Below, piece after piece: positions 41,745-51,212 of a stretch of 56,569 bases of DNA. Source of the stretch: an uncultured Fretibacterium sp. (GTDB lineage Bacteria > Synergistota > Synergistia > Synergistales > Aminobacteriaceae); contig CALGHA010000015.1 of the NCBI GenBank assembly GCA_937915835.1, positions 1 to 56,569 of the forward strand. Direction: 5' to 3'. Under the pieces are notes generated by a model that worked only from the letters and a program-made list of their open reading frames with translations, searched no databases and was not told where the DNA came from. The position numbers and the translations under genes are program-made. Positions within the stretch are counted from its first letter, which is position 1. Every line of letters starts with the position of its first letter.

Positions 41745-42377
41745 TTATATCTGGATTAAAAATTTTCTGGCCAATTTCGCGGCTATCTTGAAAGAATTTT
41801 CCCGGATATTCTCGCTAATCGGCTGAGAGAGCAAGTTTATTATATCCTTAAGGTTGAGACGTGTGATTTTCACCAGTAAAATAATTTCGTCATCGTTAAA
41901 GTTGTTGGAAGTTAAGAAGTCCACAATCTCCGGAGCAAGTCCCCAGAGTTCAAGCCATTTCCAGACGAACCGCCAATCCGAGATATAATACGGCATTGAT
42001 GGAGCTGCTAAAAGTTTCATGTTCCAGTATAAATTGTTGAGTAAGTCGTCAGCAGGCTGTTCAAACGGGAGGAATTGCAGTAATAATCTCGTCCAATCCA
42101 AAATAGTAATGAGAGTTTCGCGGCTTCGTCTTATGTAAAACATGTCATCTTGAACGTCAATATCCTCAACGTAATAATTTCTGCTTCGAGATTTTTTCCT
42201 GAGGTTGTAGACTGCCCACATGAAAGGCTCAGAATCTCCCATGAAATTTTTTGATGACAAAGTTACAATTCCTTCACCCTTCAAGAAGAGCTTGACCCAT
42301 AATTTTCTCTCATCAGATGAATATTCACGGGAAAGAGTTATGCCTTTAACGGTTAAGAACTCTTCACCGCTGAACAT
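41745..42377 (-). CDS. RecO-like protein (tentative)
   Basis: A 210-residue protein whose layout resembles DNA-repair protein RecO: an N-terminal OB-like beta region (VKGITLSREYSSDERKLWVKLFLKGEG), then a helical part with LYWNMKLLAAPSMPYY and WRFVWKWLELWGLAPEIVDFL, similar in position to RecO's F-x2-RLL-x-x-G-x-x-P segment. No zinc Cys cluster is seen. Weak similarity; it could be a different OB-fold protein. Confidence 0.5.
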   Translation of the reverse strand: MFSGEEFLTVKGITLSREYSSDERKLWVKLFLKGEGIVTLSSKNFMGDSEPFMWAVYNLRKKSRSRNYYVEDIDVQDDMFYIRRSRETLITILDWTRLLLQFLPFEQPADDLLNNLYWNMKLLAAPSMPYYISDWRFVWKWLELWGLAPEIVDFLTSNNFNDDEIILLVKITRLNLKDIINLLSQPISENIRENSFKIAAKLARKFLIQI

Positions 42378-42555
42378 GTCTTGTCCTCCTGAATAAGTAA
42401 TTGTGAATTGGATAAACGAATTATAGCATATTGATAATAATTTACTTTATCAGAAGAACTCTAACACGAAAAATTTTTATTAATTACGATATAATACAAA
42501 CATTCAGAAATTTTCATTTTACAATTTACATTATTGAGGGGAGTGTTACATCACT

Positions 42556-43914
42556 ATGAACCTGCCTACGTTTTTAGGTGGAGTACATCCGCCTGAAGGT
42601 AAAGCTCTCACGGAGAATAAGGCCATTGAAATTTTGCGGCCTACAGATCCTTGTGAGTTCGTTTATCCGTTGTCCCAGCATATCGGCGCACCATGTTCAC
42701 CGCTGGTTAAGAAGGGTGATGCTGTTCTTGCAGGCCAGAAGATCGCTGATGCTGAGGCTTTCGTTTCTGCTCCAATTTTCTCTGGAGTTTCCGGGACGGT
42801 TAAGGATGTTGCTCAAAGAATGACGATTGCAGGAAGTGTTGAAACCTGTATAGTGATTGAGAGCGACGGAAAATATCAGAAGGCTCCTTCACTTCTTGAG
42901 GAACTTGGACACAAGCCCGAACCTTCCGAATATGTGAAATTAATTCGTTCAGCCGGCATTGTCGGAATGGGAGGCGCATGTTTCCCGACTCACGTAAAAC
43001 TTTCTCCGCCAAAAGACCGCGTAATCAAATGGGTAATCGTTAATGCCGCAGAATGTGAGCCTTATCTTTCATGTGATAATCGCTTAATGATTGAAAGCCC
43101 TGATGAAATTATTCGCGGACTTGAATACGCTCTCGCAATTTTCCCGGAAGCAAAAGGAGTTATAGCGATTGAGAACAACAAGCCCGAAGCTATTCGCATT
43201 ATGACCGAACACAACAAGAACTCTAATATTGCGATTATGCCGCATAAAGTGAAATATCCTCAAGGTGCAGAGAAAATGTTAATCTGGTCAGTAACTGGTC
43301 AAGAAATCCCTGTTGTTCCTGCTCTTCCTGCTGATGTCGGATGCATAATCCTCAACACTCGCACGGCCTGGCAAATCTGCAAAGCTATCGAAAACGGTGA
43401 GCCTGTAACTGAGCGCGTAATCTCCGTAACTGGCGACGCTGTAGCAGAACCGAAAAACGTTCAGGTTCCTCTTGGAATTTCCGTGCGTGAACTCGTTAAC
43501 TTCTGCGGAGGCTTTAAGGATGACCCCGTGAAAGTTATTGCCGGCGGTCCGATGATGGGGCTTGCAATGCGTTCAATCGATGTTCCTGTCGTGAAGGGAA
43601 CTTCCGGGATTTTATGCTTAACCTCGAAACTTGCTTATTTATCCGAAGAAGGCCCGTGTATAAGATGTGGAAAATGTATTGAAGCGTGTCCTATGCATTT
43701 AGAGCCGACATTTTTAGATCATGCTGTGAGAAAAAGAGATTACGCGACGTTTGAGGCTCATCTTGGAATGAACTGTATTGAGTGCGGATCTTGTGCGTTT
43801 TCATGTCCAGCGTCAAGACACTTAGTCCAGAGCTATAAAAATGGTAAAGCAGCTGTCAACGCGGAACGTCGAAAAGCGGCGGCAGAAGCTAAAAAGAAGG
43901 CGGAGGCGAAATAA
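42556..43914 (+). CDS. rnfC: Rnf complex subunit RnfC
   Basis: Rnf oxidises reduced ferredoxin with NAD+ and pumps sodium ions or protons. RnfC is the peripheral NADH-facing subunit. The 452-residue protein has the glycine-rich GGVHPPEGK start, NAD/FMN-binding segments (GMGGACFPTHVKL, NAAECEPYLSCD) and two 4Fe-4S clusters: CIRCGKCIEACP (near 369) and CIECGSCAFSCP (near 407), ending in a Lys/Ala-rich tail. It opens the rnfCDGEAB operon. Confidence 0.96.
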   Translation: MNLPTFLGGVHPPEGKALTENKAIEILRPTDPCEFVYPLSQHIGAPCSPLVKKGDAVLAGQKIADAEAFVSAPIFSGVSGTVKDVAQRMTIAGSVETCIVIESDGKYQKAPSLLEELGHKPEPSEYVKLIRSAGIVGMGGACFPTHVKLSPPKDRVIKWVIVNAAECEPYLSCDNRLMIESPDEIIRGLEYALAIFPEAKGVIAIENNKPEAIRIMTEHNKNSNIAIMPHKVKYPQGAEKMLIWSVTGQEIPVVPALPADVGCIILNTRTAWQICKAIENGEPVTERVISVTGDAVAEPKNVQVPLGISVRELVNFCGGFKDDPVKVIAGGPMMGLAMRSIDVPVVKGTSGILCLTSKLAYLSEEGPCIRCGKCIEACPMHLEPTFLDHAVRKRDYATFEAHLGMNCIECGSCAFSCPASRHLVQSYKNGKAAVNAERRKAAAEAKKKAEAK

Positions 43915-43916
43915 TC

Positions 43917-44867
43917 ATGTCAGAGAAACTTGTTGTATCAACTTCACCGCACGTTCATTCAGAGTTCAGTACGCGCAGAATTATGGGCATGGTTATATTA
44001 GCTCTAGTGCCTGCAGGAATTACGGGCGTATATTATCTTGGCCTGCAGTCTTTATGCGTAATCCTTGCGTGTGTTATTGCCTGTGTGCTTTGTGAATGGT
44101 TCTGGAATAAATACGTAATGCACCGCAAAAATACGATTAATGATTTATCGGCGGTCGTTACGGGATTATTATTAGCGTATAACCTTCCTCCGACAATTCC
44201 AATCTGGATGGCAATTTGCGGCTGTGTATTCGCAATTATCGTAGTCAAGCAATTTTACGGCGGAATTGGCTGTAACATCGTCAACCCTGCTTTAGCGGCA
44301 CGAGCGATGATGTTAATCTCCTGGCCTACAGCAATGACAACTTGGACGCTCGCGGGAATGTCCGGAGCAACTCCATTAGCGGCGATGAAGGCAGGTTCAG
44401 AAGTAAATTTATCAGTCTGGAACATGTTAGCCGGAAATATGGGCGGCTGTATTGGCGAAACGTCATCAATTCTGCTCATTCTCGGCGGACTTTATCTAAT
44501 CTGGGAAGAGGTAATTTCGTGGCGAATTCCTGTAATTTACATCGCGACGACGGCAATACTCGGTTCAGTTTTTGGGCACGGAATGGCTTGCACGGAAATC
44601 ATAACAGGCGGCTTATTAATCGGCGCAATCTTCATGGCTACGGATTACACGACTTCACCGATGACCGCGAAAGGACAATATATTTACGCGTTCGGCTGTG
44701 GATTACTGACGGCGTTAATTCGTAAATGGGGCGGATATCCTGAGGGCGTTTCATTCTCAATATTAATTATGAACGTTGCTGTGCCTTTAATCGACATGTA
44801 TACCAAGCCGAAAGTTTTAGGCGCACCAAAGAACAATTTCTTCAAGAGAACGGAGGCGAAATCATAA
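43917..44867 (+). CDS. rnfD: Rnf complex subunit RnfD
   Basis: Membrane subunit with covalently bound FMN. The 316-residue protein has about eight to ten transmembrane helices and the flavinylation motif SGATPLAAMK (Thr152) on the outer side, plus FYGGIGCNIVNPALAARA typical of RnfD/NqrB. It lies 2 bases after rnfC and 0 bases before rnfG. Confidence 0.95.
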   Translation: MSEKLVVSTSPHVHSEFSTRRIMGMVILALVPAGITGVYYLGLQSLCVILACVIACVLCEWFWNKYVMHRKNTINDLSAVVTGLLLAYNLPPTIPIWMAICGCVFAIIVVKQFYGGIGCNIVNPALAARAMMLISWPTAMTTWTLAGMSGATPLAAMKAGSEVNLSVWNMLAGNMGGCIGETSSILLILGGLYLIWEEVISWRIPVIYIATTAILGSVFGHGMACTEIITGGLLIGAIFMATDYTTSPMTAKGQYIYAFGCGLLTALIRKWGGYPEGVSFSILIMNVAVPLIDMYTKPKVLGAPKNNFFKRTEAKS

Positions 44868-45470
44868 ATGTCTGAAGCAGTTAATGATAAAGTGAGTTTC
44901 AACGATGTATTAAAGAAGGCTTTGCATTTAGGCGGGACACTTTTTGCGGTTACGGCTGTAACTGGCATAATCTTGGGACTTGTTGAGAACGTCACGAGCA
45001 AGGCAATCTTACAGGCAGAACTCGCGGCTAAAAACGAAGCATACAGAATAGTTTTACCAGCTGGCCAAAATTTTGAAGCGTTTGAAGTAAAACCTGATGA
45101 TTTCGTCGCTGAGATTCAGAAGGGAACGTCTGACAAGGGCCTTGAAGGTTGGTGCTTAACGGTGAACTCGAAAGGTTACGGCGGAATTGTGAGCTTTATT
45201 GTCGGTGTAACGAAGGACGGAACAGTTAAGGCAATAAATATTCTGAGCCATTCAGAAACTCCCGGACTTGGAGCAAAATCGACTGAGCCGGAATTTTACG
45301 AGCAATTCAACGATAAATCATCATTGCCGCTGAAAGTTGTAAAGGGAGGAGCGTCAAATCCTGATGAGATTTCCGCGATTTCTGGAGCGACTATAACGTC
45401 TACCGCAGTAACAACAGGAGTTAATGCCGCCGTCGAATACTGGCAGAAGAACTTGAAGGGGGCTGAATAG
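44868..45470 (+). CDS. rnfG: Rnf complex subunit RnfG
   Basis: Membrane-anchored flavin subunit. The 200-residue protein has one N-terminal transmembrane helix (about 23-42) and the covalent FMN motif SGATITSTAV with Thr175. LSHSETPGLGAKS is the family signature in the periplasmic domain. It starts right at the rnfD stop. Confidence 0.95.
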   Translation: MSEAVNDKVSFNDVLKKALHLGGTLFAVTAVTGIILGLVENVTSKAILQAELAAKNEAYRIVLPAGQNFEAFEVKPDDFVAEIQKGTSDKGLEGWCLTVNSKGYGGIVSFIVGVTKDGTVKAINILSHSETPGLGAKSTEPEFYEQFNDKSSLPLKVVKGGASNPDEISAISGATITSTAVTTGVNAAVEYWQKNLKGAE

Positions 45471-45472
45471 AA

Positions 45473-46180
45473 TTGAGCCAGAGTAATGTAAAAATTATCG
45501 CGAACGGAATATTATCCGAAAATCCGACGTTTGTTCAGTGCATAGGCCTTTGTCCGACATTGGCCGTAACAACGAGTGTCGCTAACGGTATGGGAATGGG
45601 AATAGCCGCAACGTTCGTATTAATCGCGTCGAATGCAGTAATCTCACTTCTTCGTAAAATGGTTCCTGACGAGGTGCGTATTCCGATTTTCATCGTTGTC
45701 ATAGCCGGATTTGTTACGGTTATAGAGTTCTTAATGAAGGGATTTGCTCCTGAACTGAATAAATCGCTGGGAATATTTATCCCGTTAATCGTCGTAAACT
45801 GCATAATTCTTGCTCGTGCGGAGGCTTTTGCGTCGAAGAATGGTGTATTTGCTTCAGCTTTGGACGGTGTCGGAATGGGCTTAGGCTTTACGTGTGCATT
45901 AATGTTCTTAGGTTCAATCCGTGAGATTTTCGGTGCCGGAACATGGTTCGGAAATCCTGTAGTGAGCTTTGAACCGGCAATGTTGATTGTCTTAGCTCCG
46001 GGAGGATTTATAGTTCTCGGCTGTTGCATGGGAGCATTCCGGGCAATTCAGGCGAGAGCGGCGAAAATGAGAGGATTAGGCGCGACTCCGGCAGAAGCTA
46101 GACCTATGGGATGTGGAGCTTGTGCAATGGCGAAATTCTGCAAGAAACTTGAAGCTGATGAAGAATGCGAGGCGAAATAA
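45473..46180 (+). CDS. rnfE: Rnf complex subunit RnfE
   Basis: Polytopic subunit paired with RnfA, together holding a membrane iron-sulphur centre. The 235 residues contain about six helices, with FVQCIGLCPTLAVTTSVANG near the start and CIILARAEAFA mid-protein; the C-terminus is Cys-rich (MGCGACAMAKFCKKLEADEEC). TTG start with GGGGG 11 bases upstream. Confidence 0.95.
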   Translation: MSQSNVKIIANGILSENPTFVQCIGLCPTLAVTTSVANGMGMGIAATFVLIASNAVISLLRKMVPDEVRIPIFIVVIAGFVTVIEFLMKGFAPELNKSLGIFIPLIVVNCIILARAEAFASKNGVFASALDGVGMGLGFTCALMFLGSIREIFGAGTWFGNPVVSFEPAMLIVLAPGGFIVLGCCMGAFRAIQARAAKMRGLGATPAEARPMGCGACAMAKFCKKLEADEECEAK

Positions 46181-46183
46181 ACA

Positions 46184-46771
46184 ATGACAGGAACGGAATT
46201 ATTATTGTTATTCATAAGCTCAATCTTTGTCCATAATATTTTGCTGTCACGTTTCTTGGGATGTTGTCCGTTTATGGGAGTAAGCTCAAAGCTCAAGACG
46301 GCTCAAGGAATGGGCGCGGCTGTCGTGTTCGTAATCGTTCTAGCGTCGTTAATGACATGGTTAACGTATAATTATTTGCTTGTTCCGTTACATCTGGAAT
46401 ATTTATACACGCTCTCATTCATTCTTGTAATTGCGGCATTAGTTCAGTTCGTTGAGCTTGCATTAAAGAAGCTAAACCCTGTGCTTTATAAATCGCTTGG
46501 AATATTCCTGCCATTAATCACTACAAACTGTGCTGTTTTAGGCGTTGCAGTCTTGAACATGAACGAGGGCTACGGACTTGCGGCATCACTTGTGAACGCG
46601 CTCGGTTCATCGCTGGGATTTTTATTAGCAATTTCATTAATGGCTGGTATTCGTGAACGCATTGAAGGCAATGAAGGAATTCCTGACAGTTTGCGCGGGC
46701 TTCCGATGGCATTAATCACTGCTGGCTTAATGTCAATTGCTTTTATGGGCTTCAATGGAATTATAAAGTAA
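46184..46771 (+). CDS. rnfA: Rnf complex subunit RnfA
   Basis: Homologous partner of RnfE with inverted topology. The 195-residue protein has six helices, NILLSRFLGCCPFMGVS near the start and ITTNCAVLGVAVLN in the middle, both with Cys ligands of the intramembrane cluster. It follows rnfE by 3 bases. Confidence 0.95.
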   Translation: MTGTELLLLFISSIFVHNILLSRFLGCCPFMGVSSKLKTAQGMGAAVVFVIVLASLMTWLTYNYLLVPLHLEYLYTLSFILVIAALVQFVELALKKLNPVLYKSLGIFLPLITTNCAVLGVAVLNMNEGYGLAASLVNALGSSLGFLLAISLMAGIRERIEGNEGIPDSLRGLPMALITAGLMSIAFMGFNGIIK

Positions 46772-46786
46772 AAGGGGGCTTTGAAC

Positions 46787-47623
46787 ATGGACGTAATGCA
46801 CGTAATGGTAACACCTCTTGCGTTAATGGGAATAATGGGCGGAGTCTTCGGAGTTTTACTTGCAGTAGCTTCAATCGTTTTCCGAGTTCATCAAGATGAG
46901 AGAATTGGCCTTATCCGAGCGGCATTACCTGGAGCGAACTGCGGAGGGTGCGGATATCCTGGCTGTGACGGTTACGCTTCGGGAGTTGTTAATGACGGTG
47001 CGGCAGTAAATAAATGTTCGGTTGGTGGGGCTCCTGTTGCAGAGAAAATTGCGGCAATAATGGGAGTTGAGGCCGGAGCTACTGTACCAATGAGGGCATT
47101 CTTGAAGTGTAAGGGAACATGTGAGGCTTCACCGAGAAATTTAATTTACGACGGAGTTAAAGATTGTGTTAGTGCTGCGACAATTCCCGGAGGTTCGCCT
47201 AATTCATGTCCATTTGGCTGTATAGGCTTGGGAACATGTGTGAGTGTCTGCAACTTCGGAGCTTTATCAATGGGAGAAGACGGGCTTCCGAAAGTTGATG
47301 TTAGCAAGTGCGTAGGCTGTGGAGCATGTGTAGCTCATTGTCCGAAGGGAGTATTCACGTTAATTCCTGTGACGGCTGATGTCGTCGTAGCATGTAATTC
47401 ACACTGGAAAGGCCCGATGGTCAAGAGCGTATGTTCAGCTGGATGCATAGGCTGTACACTTTGCTCGAAGAAATGCCCGAAGAAGACGATTGATATGGTT
47501 AATGATTTGGCAATAATCAATCAGGAAAATTGCATTAAGTGCGGAGTATGCGCGAAAGTATGTCCGGCGAAATGCATAAATACTGGCGAGAAAGTTGCTG
47601 TAGCTGAGAAGAAATCGGCATAA
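46787..47623 (+). CDS. rnfB: Rnf complex subunit RnfB (multi-cluster ferredoxin-like)
   Basis: Entry point for electrons from soluble ferredoxin. From ATG 46787 it is 278 residues: an N-terminal transmembrane helix, the FeS domain CGGCGYPGCDGYA, a Cys-rich CKGTC...CPFGCIGLGTCVSVC region, then ferredoxin pairs CVGCGACVAHCP, CIGCTLCSKKCP and CIKCGVCAKVCP. This is the long, multi-cluster type known from acetogens. A TTG two codons earlier (46781) is in frame, but the GGGGG ribosome site best fits the ATG. A strong terminator follows. Confidence 0.95.
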   Translation: MDVMHVMVTPLALMGIMGGVFGVLLAVASIVFRVHQDERIGLIRAALPGANCGGCGYPGCDGYASGVVNDGAAVNKCSVGGAPVAEKIAAIMGVEAGATVPMRAFLKCKGTCEASPRNLIYDGVKDCVSAATIPGGSPNSCPFGCIGLGTCVSVCNFGALSMGEDGLPKVDVSKCVGCGACVAHCPKGVFTLIPVTADVVVACNSHWKGPMVKSVCSAGCIGCTLCSKKCPKKTIDMVNDLAIINQENCIKCGVCAKVCPAKCINTGEKVAVAEKKSA

Positions 47624-47639
47624 AGTGAGAAATAATTTT

Positions 47640-47677
47640 TACCCTGTCTGATAAAATTTCGGGCAGGGTAATTTTTT
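47640..47677 (+). terminator. Terminator of the rnf operon
   Basis: An 11-bp stem (TACCCTGTCTG with CGGGCAGGGTA, two G-T pairs), 9-base loop and TTTTTT on the + strand. It also lies at the 3' end of the - strand methyltransferase remnant. Confidence 0.88.
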
Positions 47678-47680
47678 GCG

Positions 47681-48334
47681 TTAAATTTTTGCTGTCAATC
47701 TCATTAATATCGGGTCAAAATCTTTGAACTTCGAGAAACCGGAACTTTCACAGAGCGAAATTATCTCATATCCCATCGCGCACATGACTTCAGCAAATTT
47801 TTCCGGGTCAATAAATCTCCTGTAATGTCCATCGTAAATGAAAGCGTTATCCCCGACGTTCTCGCCTTTTCCGTAAAGTTCATCGCGTAAAGTCCGAGCC
47901 TCAATGAAAATTTTCCCGCCCGGTCTTAATGCTCGTTTTGTGTTGCGTAAGAGTTCGTTTTGCTGTGAGGAGTTAATTGCGTGAAGTGTGAACCTGCTGT
48001 AAATGTAATCGTATTCTCGTGAGTAAATCGCTTCGTCCGTTACGAAATCGCCGCAGAAAAATTCAGCCTTCTCATTATTGGCCGTAATTCGCTTTAATCT
48101 CTCAATCGCGACATCTGAAGCGTCAATGCCGACAATATGAAAGCCTTTAGCGAGAAAAAATAAGCTGTCGCGTCCGTTTCCACAGCCCAGCTCAAGAATA
48201 TTTTTACCCGGTTCAAGCTGATTTAGAACGCTTTGTGCGAAATTGCTCGGTTCCGAAATTTCATCAAGACTTGACGAGTAATAATTATTCCAGTATTCAC
48301 GATCACGGGCATAGTTCGTCCTGAGTCCATTATA
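47681..48334 (-). pseudogene. Class I SAM-dependent methyltransferase lacking a start codon
   Basis: The frame from 48334 to TAA 47681 reads NYARDREYWNNYYSS, then ILELGCGNGRDSLFFLAKG (SAM-binding motif I), VGIDASDVAI, RFTLHAIN and LRPGGKIFIEAR, a normal class I fold of about 215 residues. No ATG, GTG or TTG occurs in this frame near the 5' end: a TAG stands immediately upstream, and the first Met is near the C-terminus. An out-of-frame ATG (MDSGRT) lies where the start should be, one base off, suggesting a single-base deletion in the first five codons. A sequencing error or a non-canonical start remains possible. Confidence 0.75.
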
Positions 48335-48355
48335 CTATTTTTCATAGTTTGTCAA
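48329..48355 (-). promoter_or_regulatory. Promoter-like sequence before the methyltransferase frame
   Basis: TTGACA (48355-48350), 15-base spacer, TATAAT (48334-48329) on the - strand. Both hexamers are perfect but the spacer is two bases short. The would-be ATG is part of the -10 box (TATAATG), so transcripts from here would begin after it. Confidence 0.5.
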
Positions 48356-48421
48356 GGTATCCTTTCGTGATTTAATGCATTATATAATACTACAAAAAGT
48401 TTCAGGAAGTGAGAAAAATTT

Positions 48422-49525
48422 ATGTTCAGACTATTTTTTATGATGCCGATTATGATTTGCATTTACGAGATTATCAGCATGATATTCCCCTTGAAAATTT
48501 CTATTTGGCTGAAGCTCTTACTGTCATTAATACTTTTTGCTGGAATTGGGAAAATGTTCTTGTATAGATTTACTTCTTCAGGCTTTGACATTTACGAACT
48601 GCCTCATGCGCTTGCGTTAATATTGTCGGGAATTTTCAGCTTCATAATCTGTGCCGTCTTCATGCTTTTACTCAAGGACGCAATTTTTATCATCTGGAAG
48701 ATTTTTACGCACTCACAATTTCCCGGCCATTATGCTTCGTTGACCGTGTTAATAATCGCGTTACTCTCGACAATTTACGGAGTTTATCAGGGCGTGCGAG
48801 TTCCTGACGTTGTGATACATGACGTGAAAATTCCGGGACTTGGTGAAGAACTTGACGGCTTGAAAGTTGCTATGCTAGTTGATATTCATGCGAGTGATTT
48901 AAACCGTCGTGAGTTCGTAAGCTCAGTCGTCGAAAAAGTTAATGCCCTTGAACCGGATTTAATATTAATTCCTGGTGATTTCGTCGACGGAAGCGTTAAA
49001 GCAAGATATACTGACCTTGAGCCGATATCACAGCTTAAAGCAAAATATGGCGTGTTGGGAGTTACTGGCAATCATGAATATTATTTTGACCTGCAAGGCT
49101 GGCTTAAGACTATTAAAGATTTCGGCGTAAGATTTCTCGATAATGAACACGTTGAAATTGCTTCGGGCGACGCAAAATTAATCATCGCTGGAGTTCTTGA
49201 CCCGACAAGCGGCAATCATGACACTAAACTTGCTCTTGAAGGAGTTGACGAGAAAATGCCGGTTATCTTGATGGACCATCAACCCAGATTTGCACGTGAG
49301 AACTCGAAATATAATATTGCGCTTCAAGTTTCAGGACACACACACGGAGGCCAGATGCCAATAATCTCAACGTTTATTAAGAAGGCTAACAAAGGATTTG
49401 TACGAGGATGGTATGACGTTGACGGCATGAAATTATACGTAAGTCCCGGAACTTCTCAATGGAACGGCTTTATTATAAGAATATTCGACAATTCCGAGAT
49501 TTCACTGTTCGTTCTGAGACAGTAA
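48422..49525 (+). CDS. Membrane-anchored metallophosphoesterase (YaeI-like)
   Basis: The first 125 residues hold four likely transmembrane helices (such as IYEIISMIF, ILFAGIGKM, LALILSGIFSFIICAVF and LTVLIIALLSTIYGVY). The catalytic domain follows: VDIHASDLN, LILIPGDFVD, GVTGNHEYY, and VSGHTHGGQ, giving the two-metal site of calcineurin-like phosphatases. Such proteins hydrolyse membrane phospholipid derivatives or UDP-sugars; the substrate is unknown. The likely -10 TATAAT is at 48383-48388. Confidence 0.9.
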   Translation: MFRLFFMMPIMICIYEIISMIFPLKISIWLKLLLSLILFAGIGKMFLYRFTSSGFDIYELPHALALILSGIFSFIICAVFMLLLKDAIFIIWKIFTHSQFPGHYASLTVLIIALLSTIYGVYQGVRVPDVVIHDVKIPGLGEELDGLKVAMLVDIHASDLNRREFVSSVVEKVNALEPDLILIPGDFVDGSVKARYTDLEPISQLKAKYGVLGVTGNHEYYFDLQGWLKTIKDFGVRFLDNEHVEIASGDAKLIIAGVLDPTSGNHDTKLALEGVDEKMPVILMDHQPRFARENSKYNIALQVSGHTHGGQMPIISTFIKKANKGFVRGWYDVDGMKLYVSPGTSQWNGFIIRIFDNSEISLFVLRQ

Positions 49526-49559
49526 AAAATTCCTCCCCTGTCACGAGGAGGAAAAAATT
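49525..49559 (-). terminator. Terminator of the flagellin-rqcH unit
   Basis: On the - strand TTCCTCC pairs with GGAGGAA (7 bp) over a loop of 10 bases, followed by TTTTTT. It lies 3 bases after the rqcH stop. The + strand has no T-run, so it mainly serves the - strand. Confidence 0.8.
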
Positions 49560-49561
49560 TC

Positions 49562-51205
49562 TTATTTCTTCGGCGCAATCCTCAACGTTCCCGGATTGGT
49601 GTAAGTCACCAGCGCAATAGTTCCCGGCACCGAACGCACATATTTTCTTTCGGTGTAATCAATCGGGACTGAACCGGCCTCTTTTCCCGAAGAATGTCCG
49701 GCAGCAAGTGAAGCCGCATACTCCAGAACTTTACGCCTTGATCTTTCGAGTTCATGACGTTTCAAGCCCCGAATAATCACGTGAGCTCCGGGCATCTCGT
49801 GAGCATGAAGCCAAATATCCTCCGGACGCGCGGCCTTAAGTGTAACGTAGCGATTGCCTCGTGCTGAAAGTCCAACAAGAATATTCACTCCCTCAAAGTT
49901 TATGCTCAAATGCGGCGGAACTTCAGGGGAATTCTTTTTGCGCTTGGGATTATTATTTTTTTTCGGCTCAGGCGAGATCCATTCGGATAAATCTTTTACG
50001 GCCTCGTTGAAGTCTTCGGGATTGTCAATAGCTTCAAGTAACACGTGCTGTTCGTTAAGCTCCTGAATTGCTGACTTTATCGCTTCCAAGTTTGCTTTAA
50101 TATCGTCGGGATTGCCTTTAGCCTTGCGATAACGCTTGAAATATTTCTCCGCATTTCTAGACGGCGAAAGTTCGGGGTCAAGCGAAATTTTTAACTCGTT
50201 GCCCTCCCAGTCAGTTAACGTGATATTTTCGGCCCGCTTCGGAATTTCGTAAATGTGTGAAAGTATTGCTTCTCCTTTTAACCTGAAAACTTCAGCTTCC
50301 TCACACTCTTTCAACTGCTTAATGAGCCCGTCCCTGTGTCTTTCACGCGACTTAACCGCACGTTTTATCTTCGCGTCAATCTCATGTAAAACTTTTTCCC
50401 GTCCTCGTCTCAACAATGGCACGATTACTCCGAACTTCGATGCTTCAAGAATATTTTCCCCAGCATCAGCAAACTCCGGAAAATCAAAATCTAAACGAGT
50501 TAAATAATTATTCTTCGTGATAATTTTACATGAAACTTCCGCGTCCTCATCAAGAGCTTTTATCAATGCCGAGTTCCAAGCAATAGCGTCTTTTTCCGGC
50601 CAATGTGCCTGAATTAATCTCGCTAAAGGCCGGCCAATTCCCTTTATGTTCTGGACATCCTCAAATTTCAAGGCTTGCGATTGCTTTAACGTAATGCCCT
50701 CAAAAGCTGGCGGAGGAGTGTAAGCATGTCCGGGCAAAATTGTTCTGAAGTGATTAACGTCCGGCGTTGAGTGTCGTGCTGCCTCGTCGATTTTTCCCTT
50801 GTCGTCGAGCAAAATAAAATTAGCAACCGGTTCCGTAATCTCGATAATCAGCGAATAATTCACGCTCAATCCCGCAGAAACCCTTCGCCTGGCTTTAAGC
50901 TCTAAAACTCTGTCATGATTGATTTGCTTCACGTCATAAATCTCGCCGCCATGTGTTAATCTACTCTTCAACGCTTCGGAGATTGAGGCTCTCGACGGGG
51001 AAATTTCACGCAACGCATTAATCTCGCTCTGAGACGCTAAAGAAATTCCAGACGCTCCAGAAGTCCACGAGAATAACAGCCAGTTTTCACCCGAAATCTT
51101 CAGCGCGGCCCATGCTTCACCGCCCTCAATACGATTAACCCGCAGAGGCAGAATTTTGCGGATTGCCCCTGCGAGTCCTGAAATAAATTCCGGCCCGAAT
51201 GCCAT
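49562..51205 (-). CDS. rqcH: NFACT family protein RqcH/FbpA-like
   Basis: RqcH binds stalled 50S subunits and adds alanine tails that mark aborted peptides for degradation. The 547-residue protein has the NFACT-N domain at the start, a long coiled coil (about 270-400; KRYRKAKGN and related) and the NFACT-R (DUF814) domain near the C-terminus: ILVGLSARGNRYVTLKAARP, then EDIWLHAHEMPGAHVIIRG. It starts 7 bases after a flagellin stop, so it is co-transcribed with a very abundant protein. Confidence 0.88.
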   Translation of the reverse strand: MAFGPEFISGLAGAIRKILPLRVNRIEGGEAWAALKISGENWLLFSWTSGASGISLASQSEINALREISPSRASISEALKSRLTHGGEIYDVKQINHDRVLELKARRRVSAGLSVNYSLIIEITEPVANFILLDDKGKIDEAARHSTPDVNHFRTILPGHAYTPPPAFEGITLKQSQALKFEDVQNIKGIGRPLARLIQAHWPEKDAIAWNSALIKALDEDAEVSCKIITKNNYLTRLDFDFPEFADAGENILEASKFGVIVPLLRRGREKVLHEIDAKIKRAVKSRERHRDGLIKQLKECEEAEVFRLKGEAILSHIYEIPKRAENITLTDWEGNELKISLDPELSPSRNAEKYFKRYRKAKGNPDDIKANLEAIKSAIQELNEQHVLLEAIDNPEDFNEAVKDLSEWISPEPKKNNNPKRKKNSPEVPPHLSINFEGVNILVGLSARGNRYVTLKAARPEDIWLHAHEMPGAHVIIRGLKRHELERSRRKVLEYAASLAAGHSSGKEAGSVPIDYTERKYVRSVPGTIALVTYTNPGTLRIAPKK

Positions 51206-51212
51206 AATATTT

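Noticed and set aside
42430..42555. Sigma-70 promoter before rnfC
   Set aside because: A TATAAT at 42490-42495 exists, but no acceptable -35 sequence is at proper distance, so I did not list it.
45535..46029. 164-codon - strand frame over rnfE
   Set aside because: Antisense frame of a membrane protein gene with no own signals.
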